DNA of 37,875 bases from Draconibacterium orientale (lineage in GTDB: Bacteria; Bacteroidota; Bacteroidia; Bacteroidales; UBA1556): positions 1-37,875 of the forward strand of contig DYSI01000015.1 in the NCBI GenBank assembly GCA_020718275.1. The letters are read 5' to 3'. A program made the position numbers and the translations under genes. Shown in pieces: positions 8,311 through 17,569 of the stretch. Positions within the stretch are counted from its first letter, which is position 1. Each line of letters opens with the position of its first letter. The notes beneath the pieces are model-generated. The model worked only from the letters and a program-made list of their open reading frames with translations, searched no databases and had not been told where the DNA came from.

Positions 8311-9879
8311 ATGCGTAAGAATTTTCTACCGATTACCCTATTGTTGACTGCTATTCTCCTATTGTTTTCAGCCATTTTCATAAACCAAAGAAATCATCAA
8401 TATCCCGAACAACTATTCAAAAAAGAAGCAATAATTTTCGACCAAAATATCCAGTGTTTTATCGAAAACATTCATGTAAACCTCCAGAATTTGAGTTTGC
8501 AATTCGAAGATTCACTCCTAATTCAAAACACGGTGAAGAGCGAAAAATACTTAATCGAATTTCTAAACAAACATCCTGAAATAAATAATCTAGCATTCAC
8601 GCAGAATAATTATAAAATATCTATTCATCGCGATAATAAAAGCCTAGTGATTGCAGCCGATAGTACCGATAGTCTTGATTTAGTGCTTTGGAAACGCTTC
8701 GATAATGGAAAGCTCATCGGCAGCTGGAGCCAAAGTTTCGAAACATCCTTCTATCAAACAAAATGGTATCAAAACCTGATTCAAAATCAGGGTAAGATTC
8801 ATTGGTTTTTCGGCCCACAAAATCCTGCCATCAATCCCACCAACGATACAAATCAGCTTATAATTTTAGCTTATCCTTATCTTAATAAAACTACCCACAA
8901 TATTCTTATCTACAGCTATACCTACCAAAGTCTACGACAGTATTTCAAAACCTTTAGCCGTTACAATCAGGTTTTATTAGCCATCAAAACAGTAGATGAT
9001 CAAGTAGTTAACATCAGCAAAGGGCTGGATCTAAAATCAAATACCGATAAAATATCCATACAATCCGACAGCCTTCTACAATATGCTTTTCATCATTATA
9101 ATAATTTGAAAAACCGTGAAAACGGGATTTTCAACTTCCAATATCGAAACGAAACTATTTGGAACTCCTATAATCGTTTGTCGAACGAAAACAGCGTCAG
9201 CTATTTTCTACTAAGTATTCCTAATCAAGCTATTGAAGATTATAACAGCCAAAATTGGCTAGTATTAATTATCCTTGCATTGGCAGGAATACTGATGTTC
9301 CTAGGCATTGTTTTACTAATTTTCAAGAATAGAAACCGCTCCAGCAGAAGCACCATATTCCCATCGCTCGACGAATTATTGATGGGAGATGAAGGCCGCA
9401 CACTGGAATTTAAATCTTCGCTTCGGTGGGATTATCGGCAATTAAAACCCAATGCAGAACTTGAACAAGTAGTTATGAAAACCATTGCCGCCTTTGGCAA
9501 TACCGATGGTGGAATCCTACTAATTGGAGTGGATGACGATAAAAATATCATTGGAATTGCCAACGACTTAAAAACGCTCAAAAAACAAGATACCGACTAC
9601 TATGAAATTCATCTTCGTAATATTTTACATGCCAATATGGGCATTAAATACGTTAGCAAAAACATCAGAATCCAATTTGAAAAATCAGAAGAAGATCGCA
9701 TTGTTTGCAAAGTAAAAGTGCATGCTGCCAACGAACCGATGTATCTGAAAACCACCAACAAGTCCGGTCAAACGGAAGAAAAAATGTACGTTCGTAGCGG
9801 GAATGGATCACACGAAATCAAATCTATCGCCGATATAAATGACTATATAAACACCCATTTTAAAACCAAAAAACAATAA
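8311..9879 (+). CDS. membrane-anchored sensor with cytoplasmic Schlafen/AlbA_2-type domain
   Basis: The 522-residue protein has an N-terminal membrane segment (about 5-25), an extracytoplasmic region of roughly 290 residues resembling a Cache-type sensor in layout, a second membrane segment (about 316-339, NWLVLIILALAGILMFLGIV) and a cytoplasmic C-terminal domain. The last part (about 362-495) has the hallmarks of the AlbA_2 (Schlafen AlbA) family: LEFKSSLRW, TIAAFGNTDGGILLIGVDDD and MYVRSGNG. AlbA_2 domains are linked to nucleic-acid or nucleotide binding, and related Schlafen domains have RNase activity. The natural reading is an external signal controlling a membrane-tethered nucleic-acid-binding or nuclease domain, but the output is unknown. 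The protease gene begins two bases after its stop, implying translational coupling. Confidence 0.85.
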   Translation: MRKNFLPITLLLTAILLLFSAIFINQRNHQYPEQLFKKEAIIFDQNIQCFIENIHVNLQNLSLQFEDSLLIQNTVKSEKYLIEFLNKHPEINNLAFTQNNYKISIHRDNKSLVIAADSTDSLDLVLWKRFDNGKLIGSWSQSFETSFYQTKWYQNLIQNQGKIHWFFGPQNPAINPTNDTNQLIILAYPYLNKTTHNILIYSYTYQSLRQYFKTFSRYNQVLLAIKTVDDQVVNISKGLDLKSNTDKISIQSDSLLQYAFHHYNNLKNRENGIFNFQYRNETIWNSYNRLSNENSVSYFLLSIPNQAIEDYNSQNWLVLIILALAGILMFLGIVLLIFKNRNRSSRSTIFPSLDELLMGDEGRTLEFKSSLRWDYRQLKPNAELEQVVMKTIAAFGNTDGGILLIGVDDDKNIIGIANDLKTLKKQDTDYYEIHLRNILHANMGIKYVSKNIRIQFEKSEEDRIVCKVKVHAANEPMYLKTTNKSGQTEEKMYVRSGNGSHEIKSIADINDYINTHFKTKKQ

Positions 9880-9881
9880 TT

Positions 9882-11483
9882 ATGTTTCACTTTACGCAAC
9901 GCTTAGGGCTTGTTCTCTTCTTGCTGCTAGTTCATTTTGCAGCCATGGCTCAAGAACCATATTGGGTCTTTTTAAAAGATAAAGAGGGCGTTCAATTTGA
10001 CCCTTATCGCTATTTCGACCAAAAAGCGATTGATCGTAGAATCAAAAATAATATTCCCTTGAGCGAGGAAACTGATTGGCCGCTAAACGAAAATTACTCT
10101 CAACAAATCAACGCCTTATCCGATAGTGTTTTAGGCGAAACAAGATGGTTCAATGCCATTGCAATCCTTGCTACCCCAAGTCAATTGGCTGAAATTAGCA
10201 AGCTGAATTTCGTTAGCAAAATAAAACCGATTTATCTGCAAACTATTTTAGCCAAAAATGAATCAACCCAAGCTAGTGTCGACGAAAATACACTTATAAC
10301 CAATCAGTTAGAAGTGATGGGTTTCAGTGAATTTCAGAAAAAAGGAATTGATGGAAAAGGAGTTCGAATTGCGATATTCGACGGAGGATTTCCAGGAGTC
10401 AACACCATCGACGCCTTCAAGAAAATCAGAGATGAAGATCGCCTCCTCAAAACCTGGGATTTTACCAAAAACAAAGAGAATGTCTTTTATTCGATTCAAC
10501 ACGGAACCAATGTGATGTCAAACGTTGGAGGAATAGATAGGTATTCGGAACAAAACATAGGAATGGCAAGTGGTGCAGAATTTTTGCTCGCCAAAACTGA
10601 AATTAATCGGGAACCATTTAGCGAAGAGAAAAACTGGCTGCAAGCCGTGGAATGGGCAGATAAAAATGGAGCAGATATCATTAATAGTTCATTGGGCTAT
10701 ACCACTAGTCGCTACTTCCAAGAAGATATGGACGGTGAAAAAAGTTTGGCAGCCCGCGCCGCCAACTTAGCGGCCCGAAAAGGTATTTTAGTAATTAATG
10801 CCGCTGGAAATGACGGAAGTTCGTCCTGGGAAGTTATCGGAACTCCAGCTGATGCAGATAGCGTACTATCGGTTGGCGGCGTTGATCCTTCCTCCTTATT
10901 GCATATCAACTTTAGCAGTTACGGTCCTACTGCCAGCGGCAAAATGAAACCAAATGTTTGCGCCTTTGGCACTTCAATGGTCGCCAACAAAAAAAACTCA
11001 CTCAATTCTGCCGACGGAACTTCATTCTCTAGTCCTTTGGTTACAGGTTTTGCCGCTTGCGCTTTGCAAGTTCACCCCGAACTTAAAGCCATGGAATTGT
11101 TTGAGTTAATCGAAAAATCTGGTCACCTTTACCCCTATTTCGATTATGCTCATGGATATGGAATCCCCCAAGCTTCCTACATTTTAAACCAAACCAAAGA
11201 TTCTGTTCCCATGGCTTTCGACTTGGTTAAAAACAATAATCTCATTGAAGCCATTATTCATTCGCCAGATTCATTTCAGATAGGTCAATCCGCTTATTTG
11301 TATTTAAAAATTGCTGATAGCCATCATCATATCATCGACTATAAAGTGATTAAAGTCACTCAAAACCTTATCAACATTGATGCAATTTTGAATCTCGATG
11401 AAATATTCTTTTCGGATGACGAAACCTATTTTGTAGAAGCTTACTATTTGGGCACTATTCGTCGCATTTCACTGTATAATTAA
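9882..11483 (+). CDS. secreted subtilisin-like (S8) serine protease
   Basis: The 533-residue protein has a signal peptide (1-23, ending AAMAQ), a propeptide-like region (about 24-140, starting with the YWVFLKDKEG motif often seen in Bacteroidota S8 proteases) and a peptidase S8 domain. The catalytic triad is visible: D167 (IAIFDGGFPG), H207 (IQHGTNVMS) and S381 (DGTSFSSPLVTG); the oxyanion-hole region is NAAGNDGSS. About 85 residues follow the catalytic domain with beta-rich composition, without a recognisable T9SS sorting motif. The start lies two bases after the sensor gene, and the barrel gene follows after seven bases, so the three are one operon. The substrate is unknown. Confidence 0.93.
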   Translation: MFHFTQRLGLVLFLLLVHFAAMAQEPYWVFLKDKEGVQFDPYRYFDQKAIDRRIKNNIPLSEETDWPLNENYSQQINALSDSVLGETRWFNAIAILATPSQLAEISKLNFVSKIKPIYLQTILAKNESTQASVDENTLITNQLEVMGFSEFQKKGIDGKGVRIAIFDGGFPGVNTIDAFKKIRDEDRLLKTWDFTKNKENVFYSIQHGTNVMSNVGGIDRYSEQNIGMASGAEFLLAKTEINREPFSEEKNWLQAVEWADKNGADIINSSLGYTTSRYFQEDMDGEKSLAARAANLAARKGILVINAAGNDGSSSWEVIGTPADADSVLSVGGVDPSSLLHINFSSYGPTASGKMKPNVCAFGTSMVANKKNSLNSADGTSFSSPLVTGFAACALQVHPELKAMELFELIEKSGHLYPYFDYAHGYGIPQASYILNQTKDSVPMAFDLVKNNNLIEAIIHSPDSFQIGQSAYLYLKIADSHHHIIDYKVIKVTQNLINIDAILNLDEIFFSDDETYFVEAYYLGTIRRISLYN

Positions 11484-11490
11484 TCAGGAT

Positions 11491-12204
11491 ATGTCAACAC
11501 TTAAAAACGTACAATACGCATTGCTTCTAGTCGTTCTAAGCTTTTTATTAAAAAGTCAACAAACATTAGCACAAGAAGTTATGCTTGAAAAGTCGCCATA
11601 CGACTACAATGATCCCAATCCATTCGGGAAGAATAGACCTTTCTTTCTGCATTATTATATAGCCTGGGGCAGTTTCATCCAAACGGATGCAGCTATGGAA
11701 TATTCCACTAAGACCTTGCGCAGTTTTGATTTTGAATATGGCATTCGCTTAAAATTCAAAGTAACTAATTGGTTATCGCTTGGTTCCACGCTCAATTATA
11801 GTGTTCAGAAATATAATTTTGCAACGCCAACCTTTAATCTAAGCTATCAAAACAACTTGTTCAATACCGACAAACTAGTTTCTCAAAGCTTTGGAATTGC
11901 ACCTTACCTCCGACTCAATTTTGGAAAACATGGCAACGAAATTGGAAAATACATCGATTTTGGATATTTTGTTTTGTTTGGCACCAATCGTTTAAAAGAC
12001 TTTTCAGGACCAGATGACGAGCAAGTGAAAACGGTAATCATCAATCCAGAGATTATTGCCACGCAAAAAACTGGCGTTTATGTAAATATTGGCTACCAAC
12101 GGTTGTCAATTTTTGCAAAATACCGACTCGATTCTATGATGAAAATCACCGGCATAATGGACGCTCCTAAGCTGAGTATAGGAATGCAAATCGGTATTTT
12201 TTAA
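11491..12204 (+). CDS. putative outer-membrane beta-barrel protein
   Basis: The 237-residue protein has a signal peptide (about 1-28, ending TLAQ) and then alternating amphipathic strands with aromatic ends, such as FFLHYYIAWGSF, FDFEYGIRLKFKV, WLSLGSTLNYSV and GVYVNIGYQRLSIFAKYRL, finishing in a terminal strand LSIGMQIGIF with a C-terminal Phe. This is the pattern of small 8- to 10-stranded outer-membrane barrels, of the kind grouped with PorT-like proteins in Bacteroidota. No specific family is recognised. It lies seven bases after the protease gene and is probably co-transcribed with it and with the sensor gene. Confidence 0.75.
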   Translation: MSTLKNVQYALLLVVLSFLLKSQQTLAQEVMLEKSPYDYNDPNPFGKNRPFFLHYYIAWGSFIQTDAAMEYSTKTLRSFDFEYGIRLKFKVTNWLSLGSTLNYSVQKYNFATPTFNLSYQNNLFNTDKLVSQSFGIAPYLRLNFGKHGNEIGKYIDFGYFVLFGTNRLKDFSGPDDEQVKTVIINPEIIATQKTGVYVNIGYQRLSIFAKYRLDSMMKITGIMDAPKLSIGMQIGIF

Positions 12205-12330
12205 TATTGTACGTAAAAAAATAATTTTAAAAAAATCTATTTTCAAGTAAATTTTACTTTTCTTTGTACAATAATTCTACGGTCAAAATACGACCCCAAA
12301 TTAATATCGCTTAACACCAATTTTTTTCGA

Positions 12331-13206
12331 ATGAGATCAAAAAAGCTACTGCTTGTTTTAGTAACTTTTACTTTTTTTGTTTCACTGCAAGCAAAAAGAT
12401 ACAATCCCTATGGATCGGATTGGGCTTTTGGTTTTCATTTTGGAGGCACCTCATTTTTCGGGGATTTAAGAGCTGAATCCGGTGGTTTAAACAGCACCCC
12501 ATTCAGTAAATATTTCTACGAGGACATGCGTCCAATGGGTGGAATAGTCATAGATAAATGGTTTAATGCCTATATTGGAATTACTGGAAATATGCAATTT
12601 GGAAGATTGCAAGGAACCAAAGCAAGTAGCAGCGCTTATTTTATTGCCAATATTTTTGAATATAACCTTTCCGCCAATGTCAACCTCAGCAATATTATTT
12701 TTGGAGCAGATCGTAGACGTCATTTCTTAATTTATTCCACCCTTGGAATTGGAATGACTGAATCCCGCACTTTGAAATATCAAATTGGCACCGAAAAACA
12801 AATTGGAAGCAATGGTTTTGGTAAACCAAAAACCGAAGGTGGAAAATATATTTCCATGACAGAAACCATTTTACCAATGGCACTAGGGATGAAAATATTT
12901 GTTGGTAACAACCTATCTATCAACCTCGAAGGTAGTGTTCACCTAATCAATTCCGATAAATTAGACGCCACAGCAAACGATAATACCAGTTATATTGCAG
13001 GCATCGAAGGCTACACTTACTATAGCATCGGCCTACAATATTGGTTTGGATTTAATGGCTATCACATTTCCAATCACTACAATCAGCGCTCACGTTACAA
13101 TGGTGGACGCAGTGGATATGTACAAATCAATCCTCGAAAAACGGGCAGAAAAAACAACCATTTTTACAATAAAAGTCGCAAACGTTTTAAGTTCACTCGT
13201 ATCTAA
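12331..13206 (+). CDS. putative outer-membrane beta-barrel protein with basic C-terminal tail
   Basis: The 291-residue protein has a signal peptide (about 1-21, ending VSLQA). The mature part begins with NPYGSDWAFGFHFGGTSFFG, typical of Bacteroidota barrel proteins, and continues with strand-like segments (AYIGITGNMQFGRL, NLSINLEGSVHLI, YYSIGLQYWFGF). After the last strand comes a tail of about 45 residues very rich in Arg, Lys, Asn and Tyr (RSRYNGGRSGY ... NKSRKRFKFTRI), which is not part of a barrel and may bind polyanions such as LPS, nucleic acid or peptidoglycan. The 126-base gap before it suggests a separate promoter. Function unknown. Confidence 0.7.
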   Translation: MRSKKLLLVLVTFTFFVSLQAKRYNPYGSDWAFGFHFGGTSFFGDLRAESGGLNSTPFSKYFYEDMRPMGGIVIDKWFNAYIGITGNMQFGRLQGTKASSSAYFIANIFEYNLSANVNLSNIIFGADRRRHFLIYSTLGIGMTESRTLKYQIGTEKQIGSNGFGKPKTEGGKYISMTETILPMALGMKIFVGNNLSINLEGSVHLINSDKLDATANDNTSYIAGIEGYTYYSIGLQYWFGFNGYHISNHYNQRSRYNGGRSGYVQINPRKTGRKNNHFYNKSRKRFKFTRI

Positions 13207-13214
13207 TTTACAAT

Positions 13215-13222
13215 TACTTTTG
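13215..13222 (+). promoter_or_regulatory. candidate -7 element for the glycosyltransferase-miaA pair
   Basis: TACTTTTG matches TAnnTTTG and lies 23 bases before the ATG at 13246. No good TTG is seen near -33. Confidence 0.45.
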
Positions 13223-13245
13223 ACTTTTGTTGTAGCCTTAATCCA

Positions 13246-14466
13246 ATGATTCTTCATATTGCCATTCCACTTCTTGACGAACTAGATAATTTACCTACGC
13301 TACTGAGCTGTATTGAGCAACAAACGAATCAAAATTTCGAGCTTTATCTCTGTGTAAATCAACCCGAATCATGGTGGAAAATACCTGAAAAAGTAGAGAT
13401 TTGTTATCGCAACCAATCAAGCATTCAGCAAATTGAGTCATGGAAACTCAATATACCCTTTCCCCTAACGCTAATTGACCGAAGTAGTGTTGGCAAAGGC
13501 TGGGACGAGGAACATTTAGGCGTTGGCTGGGCTCGAAAAACTTTGATGGATGAAATTCAGTCGAAAGCCGCTGCCGATGATATTATTATCAGTTTGGATG
13601 CCGATACCACTTTTAAACCCAGTTATTTCCAATCCGTTATTGAACATTTTACCAAACACCCCCGACTCGAATGTTTGGCGGTTCCCTATTATCATCCGCT
13701 CACTGCTGATGAACAAGCCAATAGAGCCATTCTACGCTACGAAATTTACATGCGATACTATTTGCTGAATCTAATGGAAATAAAAAGTCCGTACGCCTTT
13801 ACTGCCCTTGGATCAGCCATGGTTTTCAGGCTTAAAGCGCTTCGCAAGCTGGGAGGATTCACGCCTAAAAAGAGTGGCGAAGACTTCTATTTTCTTCAGA
13901 AAATGGTGAAATACAAAGGCATTGGACTGTGGCTTAACGAGAAAGTTTTTCCTGCTACTCGATTCTCCGATCGTGTTTTCTTTGGCACTGGCCCCGCTAT
14001 GATAAAAGGTAAAAATGGAGATTGGAACTCCTACCCATTGTATCCCATGAGTTTATTTAAGCAGATACAACAGTTTTATCAATTAATACCACAACTATTT
14101 GAGCGAGATATCGATACGCCTATTGACAATTTCCTTGGTGAAGCTATGGATCGAAGTTTGCTTTGGGCAAAATTTCGCAATAATCATAAAGATTTGTCCC
14201 ATTTCACAAGGGCTATTCACCAATATTTTGATGGATTACGAATCTTGCAGTTTTTAAAACATCAAAATACAAGCAGCCTGCAGGAAGAAAATCTTATCGA
14301 ATTTATCACCAAAAAAACTGAGTTTGCGAATGATGCATCTATTTTTAAAAATATAGATTTTAAACGCAGTAGAACCGAGCAGCTCAATTCGGTAAGAGAC
14401 TATCTTTGCAGGCTTGAAGACATCAAACGTCAGGAACATAATTATAATCAATGGACAACAAATTAA
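13246..14466 (+). CDS. family 2 glycosyltransferase
   Basis: The 406-residue protein begins with the GT-A nucleotide-binding start ILHIAIPLLDELDNLPTLL, carries a DAD-type metal/nucleotide-sugar motif in IIISLDADTTF (about 114-124), and has the acceptor-side motif TALGSAMVFRLKALRKLGGF followed by GEDFYFLQK, typical of GT2 enzymes (GSA...F..GGF..EDxxL pattern). No membrane anchor is evident. The sugar donor and acceptor are unknown; roles in cell-surface polysaccharide or lipid glycosylation are usual for the family. The last 16 bases overlap the miaA start, so translation of the two is probably coupled. Confidence 0.85.
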   Translation: MILHIAIPLLDELDNLPTLLSCIEQQTNQNFELYLCVNQPESWWKIPEKVEICYRNQSSIQQIESWKLNIPFPLTLIDRSSVGKGWDEEHLGVGWARKTLMDEIQSKAAADDIIISLDADTTFKPSYFQSVIEHFTKHPRLECLAVPYYHPLTADEQANRAILRYEIYMRYYLLNLMEIKSPYAFTALGSAMVFRLKALRKLGGFTPKKSGEDFYFLQKMVKYKGIGLWLNEKVFPATRFSDRVFFGTGPAMIKGKNGDWNSYPLYPMSLFKQIQQFYQLIPQLFERDIDTPIDNFLGEAMDRSLLWAKFRNNHKDLSHFTRAIHQYFDGLRILQFLKHQNTSSLQEENLIEFITKKTEFANDASIFKNIDFKRSRTEQLNSVRDYLCRLEDIKRQEHNYNQWTTN

Positions 14467-15362
14467 TCAGCGTATTAGGAACGACAGCTTCCGGAAAAAC
14501 TCAACTAGCCGTAAATTTAGCCGCCATTATTGGAGGTGAAATTATAAGCGCCGACTCCCGTCAAGTATATCGTGGTATGGATATCGGAAGCGGAAAAGAT
14601 CTAGCTGAATATGAGGTAAATGGCTTAAAAATCCCCTATCATCTAATTGATGTGGTGGATGCTGGCTACGAATACAATGTCTACGAATATCAAAAAGATT
14701 TTTTCACAGCTTATGAACTAATCGCTCAGCATCAGAATATTCCAATTTTATGCGGCGGCACGGGCATGTACATCGAGTCTATTCTCAAAGGCTATCAATT
14801 GATGAAAGTACCACGCGATGAAGCATTACGCATCCGACTCGAGAAAAAGACCGATGAAGAACTCAAGAAAATGGTCATCGAATCCCGAACTCCACATAAT
14901 ACCAGCGATTTAGACGACAAAAGCAGAAGCATACGAGCCTTAGAAATTGATGCTTATTACCGTGAACATCCCGAATTATTAAAAGAAGTTCCCAAAATAA
15001 AATCTATCAATTTCGGAATTCGATTTGAGCGCAACGAAATCCGCAATCGAATCACTCAGCGCCTTGATTCAAGGCTTCAAATTGGTTTGATTGAGGAAGT
15101 TACTCAGTTGCTAAATTCCGGATTGGAACCCGAAAAGCTTATGTTTTATGGCCTTGAATACCGACTTGTCACCCAGTATATTACCGGTCAAATTGATTAC
15201 AACACCATGTTTAGTGAGTTGAATACCGCTATTCATCAATTTGCAAAGCGACAAGAAACTTGGTGGCGCAAGATGGAAAAATCAGGCACTAAAATCCTCT
15301 GGATCGATGGTAAAATCGACCTAAACGACAAGCTAACTTTCATGATAAGCAAATTGCGATAA
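14451..15362 (+). CDS. miaA: tRNA dimethylallyltransferase
   Basis: MiaA adds a dimethylallyl group to A37 of tRNAs that read codons starting with U, the first step of the i6A/ms2i6A modification. The 303-residue protein has the P-loop GTTASGKT (10-17), the conserved ISADSRQVYRGMDIGSGK motif, and CGGTGMYIESILKGY, with C-terminal FYGLEYR and FAKRQETWWRKM segments expected for the family. The length is normal. It starts inside the end of the glycosyltransferase gene. Bacteroidota often carry a second, more divergent miaA paralogue; this protein's HLIDVVDAGYEYNVYEYQKDF-type region (DVV, NVY) may place it in that class, which a tree would settle. Confidence 0.94.
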   Translation: MDNKLISVLGTTASGKTQLAVNLAAIIGGEIISADSRQVYRGMDIGSGKDLAEYEVNGLKIPYHLIDVVDAGYEYNVYEYQKDFFTAYELIAQHQNIPILCGGTGMYIESILKGYQLMKVPRDEALRIRLEKKTDEELKKMVIESRTPHNTSDLDDKSRSIRALEIDAYYREHPELLKEVPKIKSINFGIRFERNEIRNRITQRLDSRLQIGLIEEVTQLLNSGLEPEKLMFYGLEYRLVTQYITGQIDYNTMFSELNTAIHQFAKRQETWWRKMEKSGTKILWIDGKIDLNDKLTFMISKLR

Positions 15363-15412
15363 CGATTTGCTTCGGCTTATTCGCTTCCTAAAAAAAGTAA
15401 TTTTACCAAAAA

Positions 15413-16636
15413 TCATCGGCAAATAATGTTCAAAGCTCGCTGTGCCTCGGTATGTCCCATATCAGCAGCCTTTTGAGTATCCGCACATGCTTTTGATTTT
15501 TCCTTCATTTCAGAAAAGCAAATACCGCGTAAATAATATGCCTCAGCACTTGCCTTGCACCGAATACTCTCATCGAAATTTTCAATCGCTCGCAAATAAT
15601 TTTTCTGATTAAAAAACACTTGGCCAATCATCATCCATGCTTCGGAATGCTTGGGATTTAATTTTACCAAACGTTGCAGATACGATAGTGCACTCCCTCC
15701 GCCCTTTTCCTTTTTCATCGCTATTTGCGCTCGCATTAAGAGCGCTAGTTCCGATTTTGAATTACTGCTTAATGCTTTCACTAAATCCCGATCAGCATCG
15801 GCAAGATCTCCCGTTGCCATTTTAGCGCTCGCATTGCGAATAAACAAGGTATCGGAACGCAATTTAAAATGACTTATTAATTGTTCATAGTCGCCAATAG
15901 CGGCCGCATAATTTTTAGTATACGCAAGTAGATAAGCCCTTCGCTCATAAGCAATTTGCATTTCAGGATCCTGTAAAATCGCTTGATTATACGCTTCAAT
16001 AGCTTTTGAAATTTGATTTAAATTTTGTAGTGAATGACCCTTCTGATACCATGCCTCTGCATATTTAGGATTGATGGACAAGGCTTTATCAAAATCAGAG
16101 AGCGCATTTCGATACAAAGTTTTACCATTGTAATACAGTCCTCGACGAAAAAAAACGCTCGCCTCCTTGGTTCCATTATCAATGGCTTTGGAATAATCCT
16201 TTAAAGCCAATTCGCCCTTATTCTGTATTTCATAAATTTGTGCACGCAACAATATTGCAGGAATAAATGATGATTTTTGACTAATTACCTTGTCCAAATC
16301 TGCCAGCGCCTTGACATACTCTTTTTGCGAAAAAAACAATTCAGCCCTAAAAAAATACGTTGGCATATAGTCCGCTTTCATTTTGATAGCCTTTGCATAA
16401 TCAGCCATAGCCGAATCGGGCTGATTCAAATACACATAAGTCCTTCCACGATAATTGTAGGCTTCGTAATAATAATCGCTATGCGATACAACAAAACTAA
16501 ATTTCTGCTTGGCTTTGAGATATTCCTTTTGGTTAAAATAATTTTTTCCTAATTGGAAATAATCTTCCACATTTTGAGCAGTGGCAGATTTTATTATTAC
16601 AGATATAAATAGCAGTAAAACAATTGAATAATTCAT
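15413..16636 (-). CDS. secreted TPR-repeat protein
   Basis: The 407-residue protein has a signal peptide (about 1-20, ending SATAQ) and then consecutive tetratricopeptide repeats across nearly the whole length, about ten copies, with clear units such as AYNYRGRTYVYLNQPDSAM, AEAWYQKGHSLQNLNQISK and SEAWMMIGQVFFNQKNYLR. TPRs mediate protein-protein contacts; here they would act in the periplasm. The last unit (AEAYYLRGICFSEMKEKSK) resembles a Sel1-like module. The gene begins 12 bases after the xerD stop, so it is the third gene of a dapD-xerD-TPR transcript. No specific function can be given. Confidence 0.88.
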   Translation of the reverse strand: MNYSIVLLLFISVIIKSATAQNVEDYFQLGKNYFNQKEYLKAKQKFSFVVSHSDYYYEAYNYRGRTYVYLNQPDSAMADYAKAIKMKADYMPTYFFRAELFFSQKEYVKALADLDKVISQKSSFIPAILLRAQIYEIQNKGELALKDYSKAIDNGTKEASVFFRRGLYYNGKTLYRNALSDFDKALSINPKYAEAWYQKGHSLQNLNQISKAIEAYNQAILQDPEMQIAYERRAYLLAYTKNYAAAIGDYEQLISHFKLRSDTLFIRNASAKMATGDLADADRDLVKALSSNSKSELALLMRAQIAMKKEKGGGSALSYLQRLVKLNPKHSEAWMMIGQVFFNQKNYLRAIENFDESIRCKASAEAYYLRGICFSEMKEKSKACADTQKAADMGHTEAQRALNIICR

Positions 16637-16648
16637 AAAGAGAAAGAT

Positions 16649-17569
16649 TTATTTCATCGAAAAACGAGGGTGATAACTTATCAGGGTTGAGCGCAAAAAG
16701 GAGCGGTCGAGATGCGTATAGATTTCAGTGGTGGTGATGGATTCATGCCCCAGCATTTCCTGAACAGCCCTTAAATCAGCACCAGCTTCAACCAAAGAAG
16801 TGGCAAACGAATGCCGAAAAGTGTGCGGACTAATCGTCTTTTGCAAGCCAATTTGAAGGGCAAGATTTTTAATAATGGTAAATATCATGACTCTTGTAAG
16901 AGGTTTTCCACGCCGATTTAAAAAAACATAATCTTCAAAGCCATGCTTAATTTCCTGATGCACCCGTATCTCGTTTAAATAGATATTAATATATTTAATT
17001 GCTTCATTGCCAATTGGTACCAAGCGTTCCTTACTTCCTTTTCCAACCACTTTGATAAATTCTTCAGCAAAAAACAAGTCCGAGATTTTCAAATTTACCA
17101 ATTCAGAAACCCTAAGCCCACAAGAATATAGCGTTTCGAGTATAGCCTTATTTCGCTGACCTTGTTGACTGCTCAAATCAATAGCATCAATAAGTGCATC
17201 GATTTCGATATTACTCAAAACATCGGGCAATTTTCGACCAATCTTTGGTTGCTGAATCATTTCTGAAGGATCATCTTGGAGTCGACCACTAAGAACTAGA
17301 AATCGGTAAAATGCGCGAATTCCACTGATGGTACGCGCTTGTGAACTGGCCAACATGCCCAATTCTACAATCCAATGCACAAAATTCTGCAAATCGTTAT
17401 AACTTACAGCCAAAGGATCGGCTTGAATTTGCACATGCTGACAGTATTGATGCAGCTTTTCGATATCGCGCTCATAAGCTTCAATCGAATTATCCGACAA
17501 ACCCCGTTCGATGCGCAAATAATTTTTAAATTCGTTGATGGAGTTGTTCCAATTCAAAGGTCGTAACAT
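16649..17569 (-). CDS. xerD: tyrosine recombinase XerD
   Basis: XerD, with its partner, resolves chromosome dimers at dif during division. The 306-residue protein has the N-terminal SAM-like DNA-binding domain (FKNYLRIERGLSDNSIEAYERD) and the catalytic domain with the family residues visible: Arg in CGLRVSELV, Lys in VGKGSKERLVP, HTFRHSFAT (H-x-x-R), LGHESITTT (His) and the nucleophile in TEIYTHLD (Tyr). Length and layout fit housekeeping XerD rather than a phage or transposon integrase, and no att-like repeats surround it. Its ATG overlaps the dapD stop by one base (TAATG), implying coupled translation. Confidence 0.93.
   Translation of the reverse strand: MLRPLNWNNSINEFKNYLRIERGLSDNSIEAYERDIEKLHQYCQHVQIQADPLAVSYNDLQNFVHWIVELGMLASSQARTISGIRAFYRFLVLSGRLQDDPSEMIQQPKIGRKLPDVLSNIEIDALIDAIDLSSQQGQRNKAILETLYSCGLRVSELVNLKISDLFFAEEFIKVVGKGSKERLVPIGNEAIKYINIYLNEIRVHQEIKHGFEDYVFLNRRGKPLTRVMIFTIIKNLALQIGLQKTISPHTFRHSFATSLVEAGADLRAVQEMLGHESITTTEIYTHLDRSFLRSTLISYHPRFSMK

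Noticed and set aside
16649-17569. The tyrosine recombinase as an integrase of a mobile element
   Set aside because: It is a standard-length XerD in an operon with dapD, with no att repeats, tRNA insertion site or phage genes nearby.
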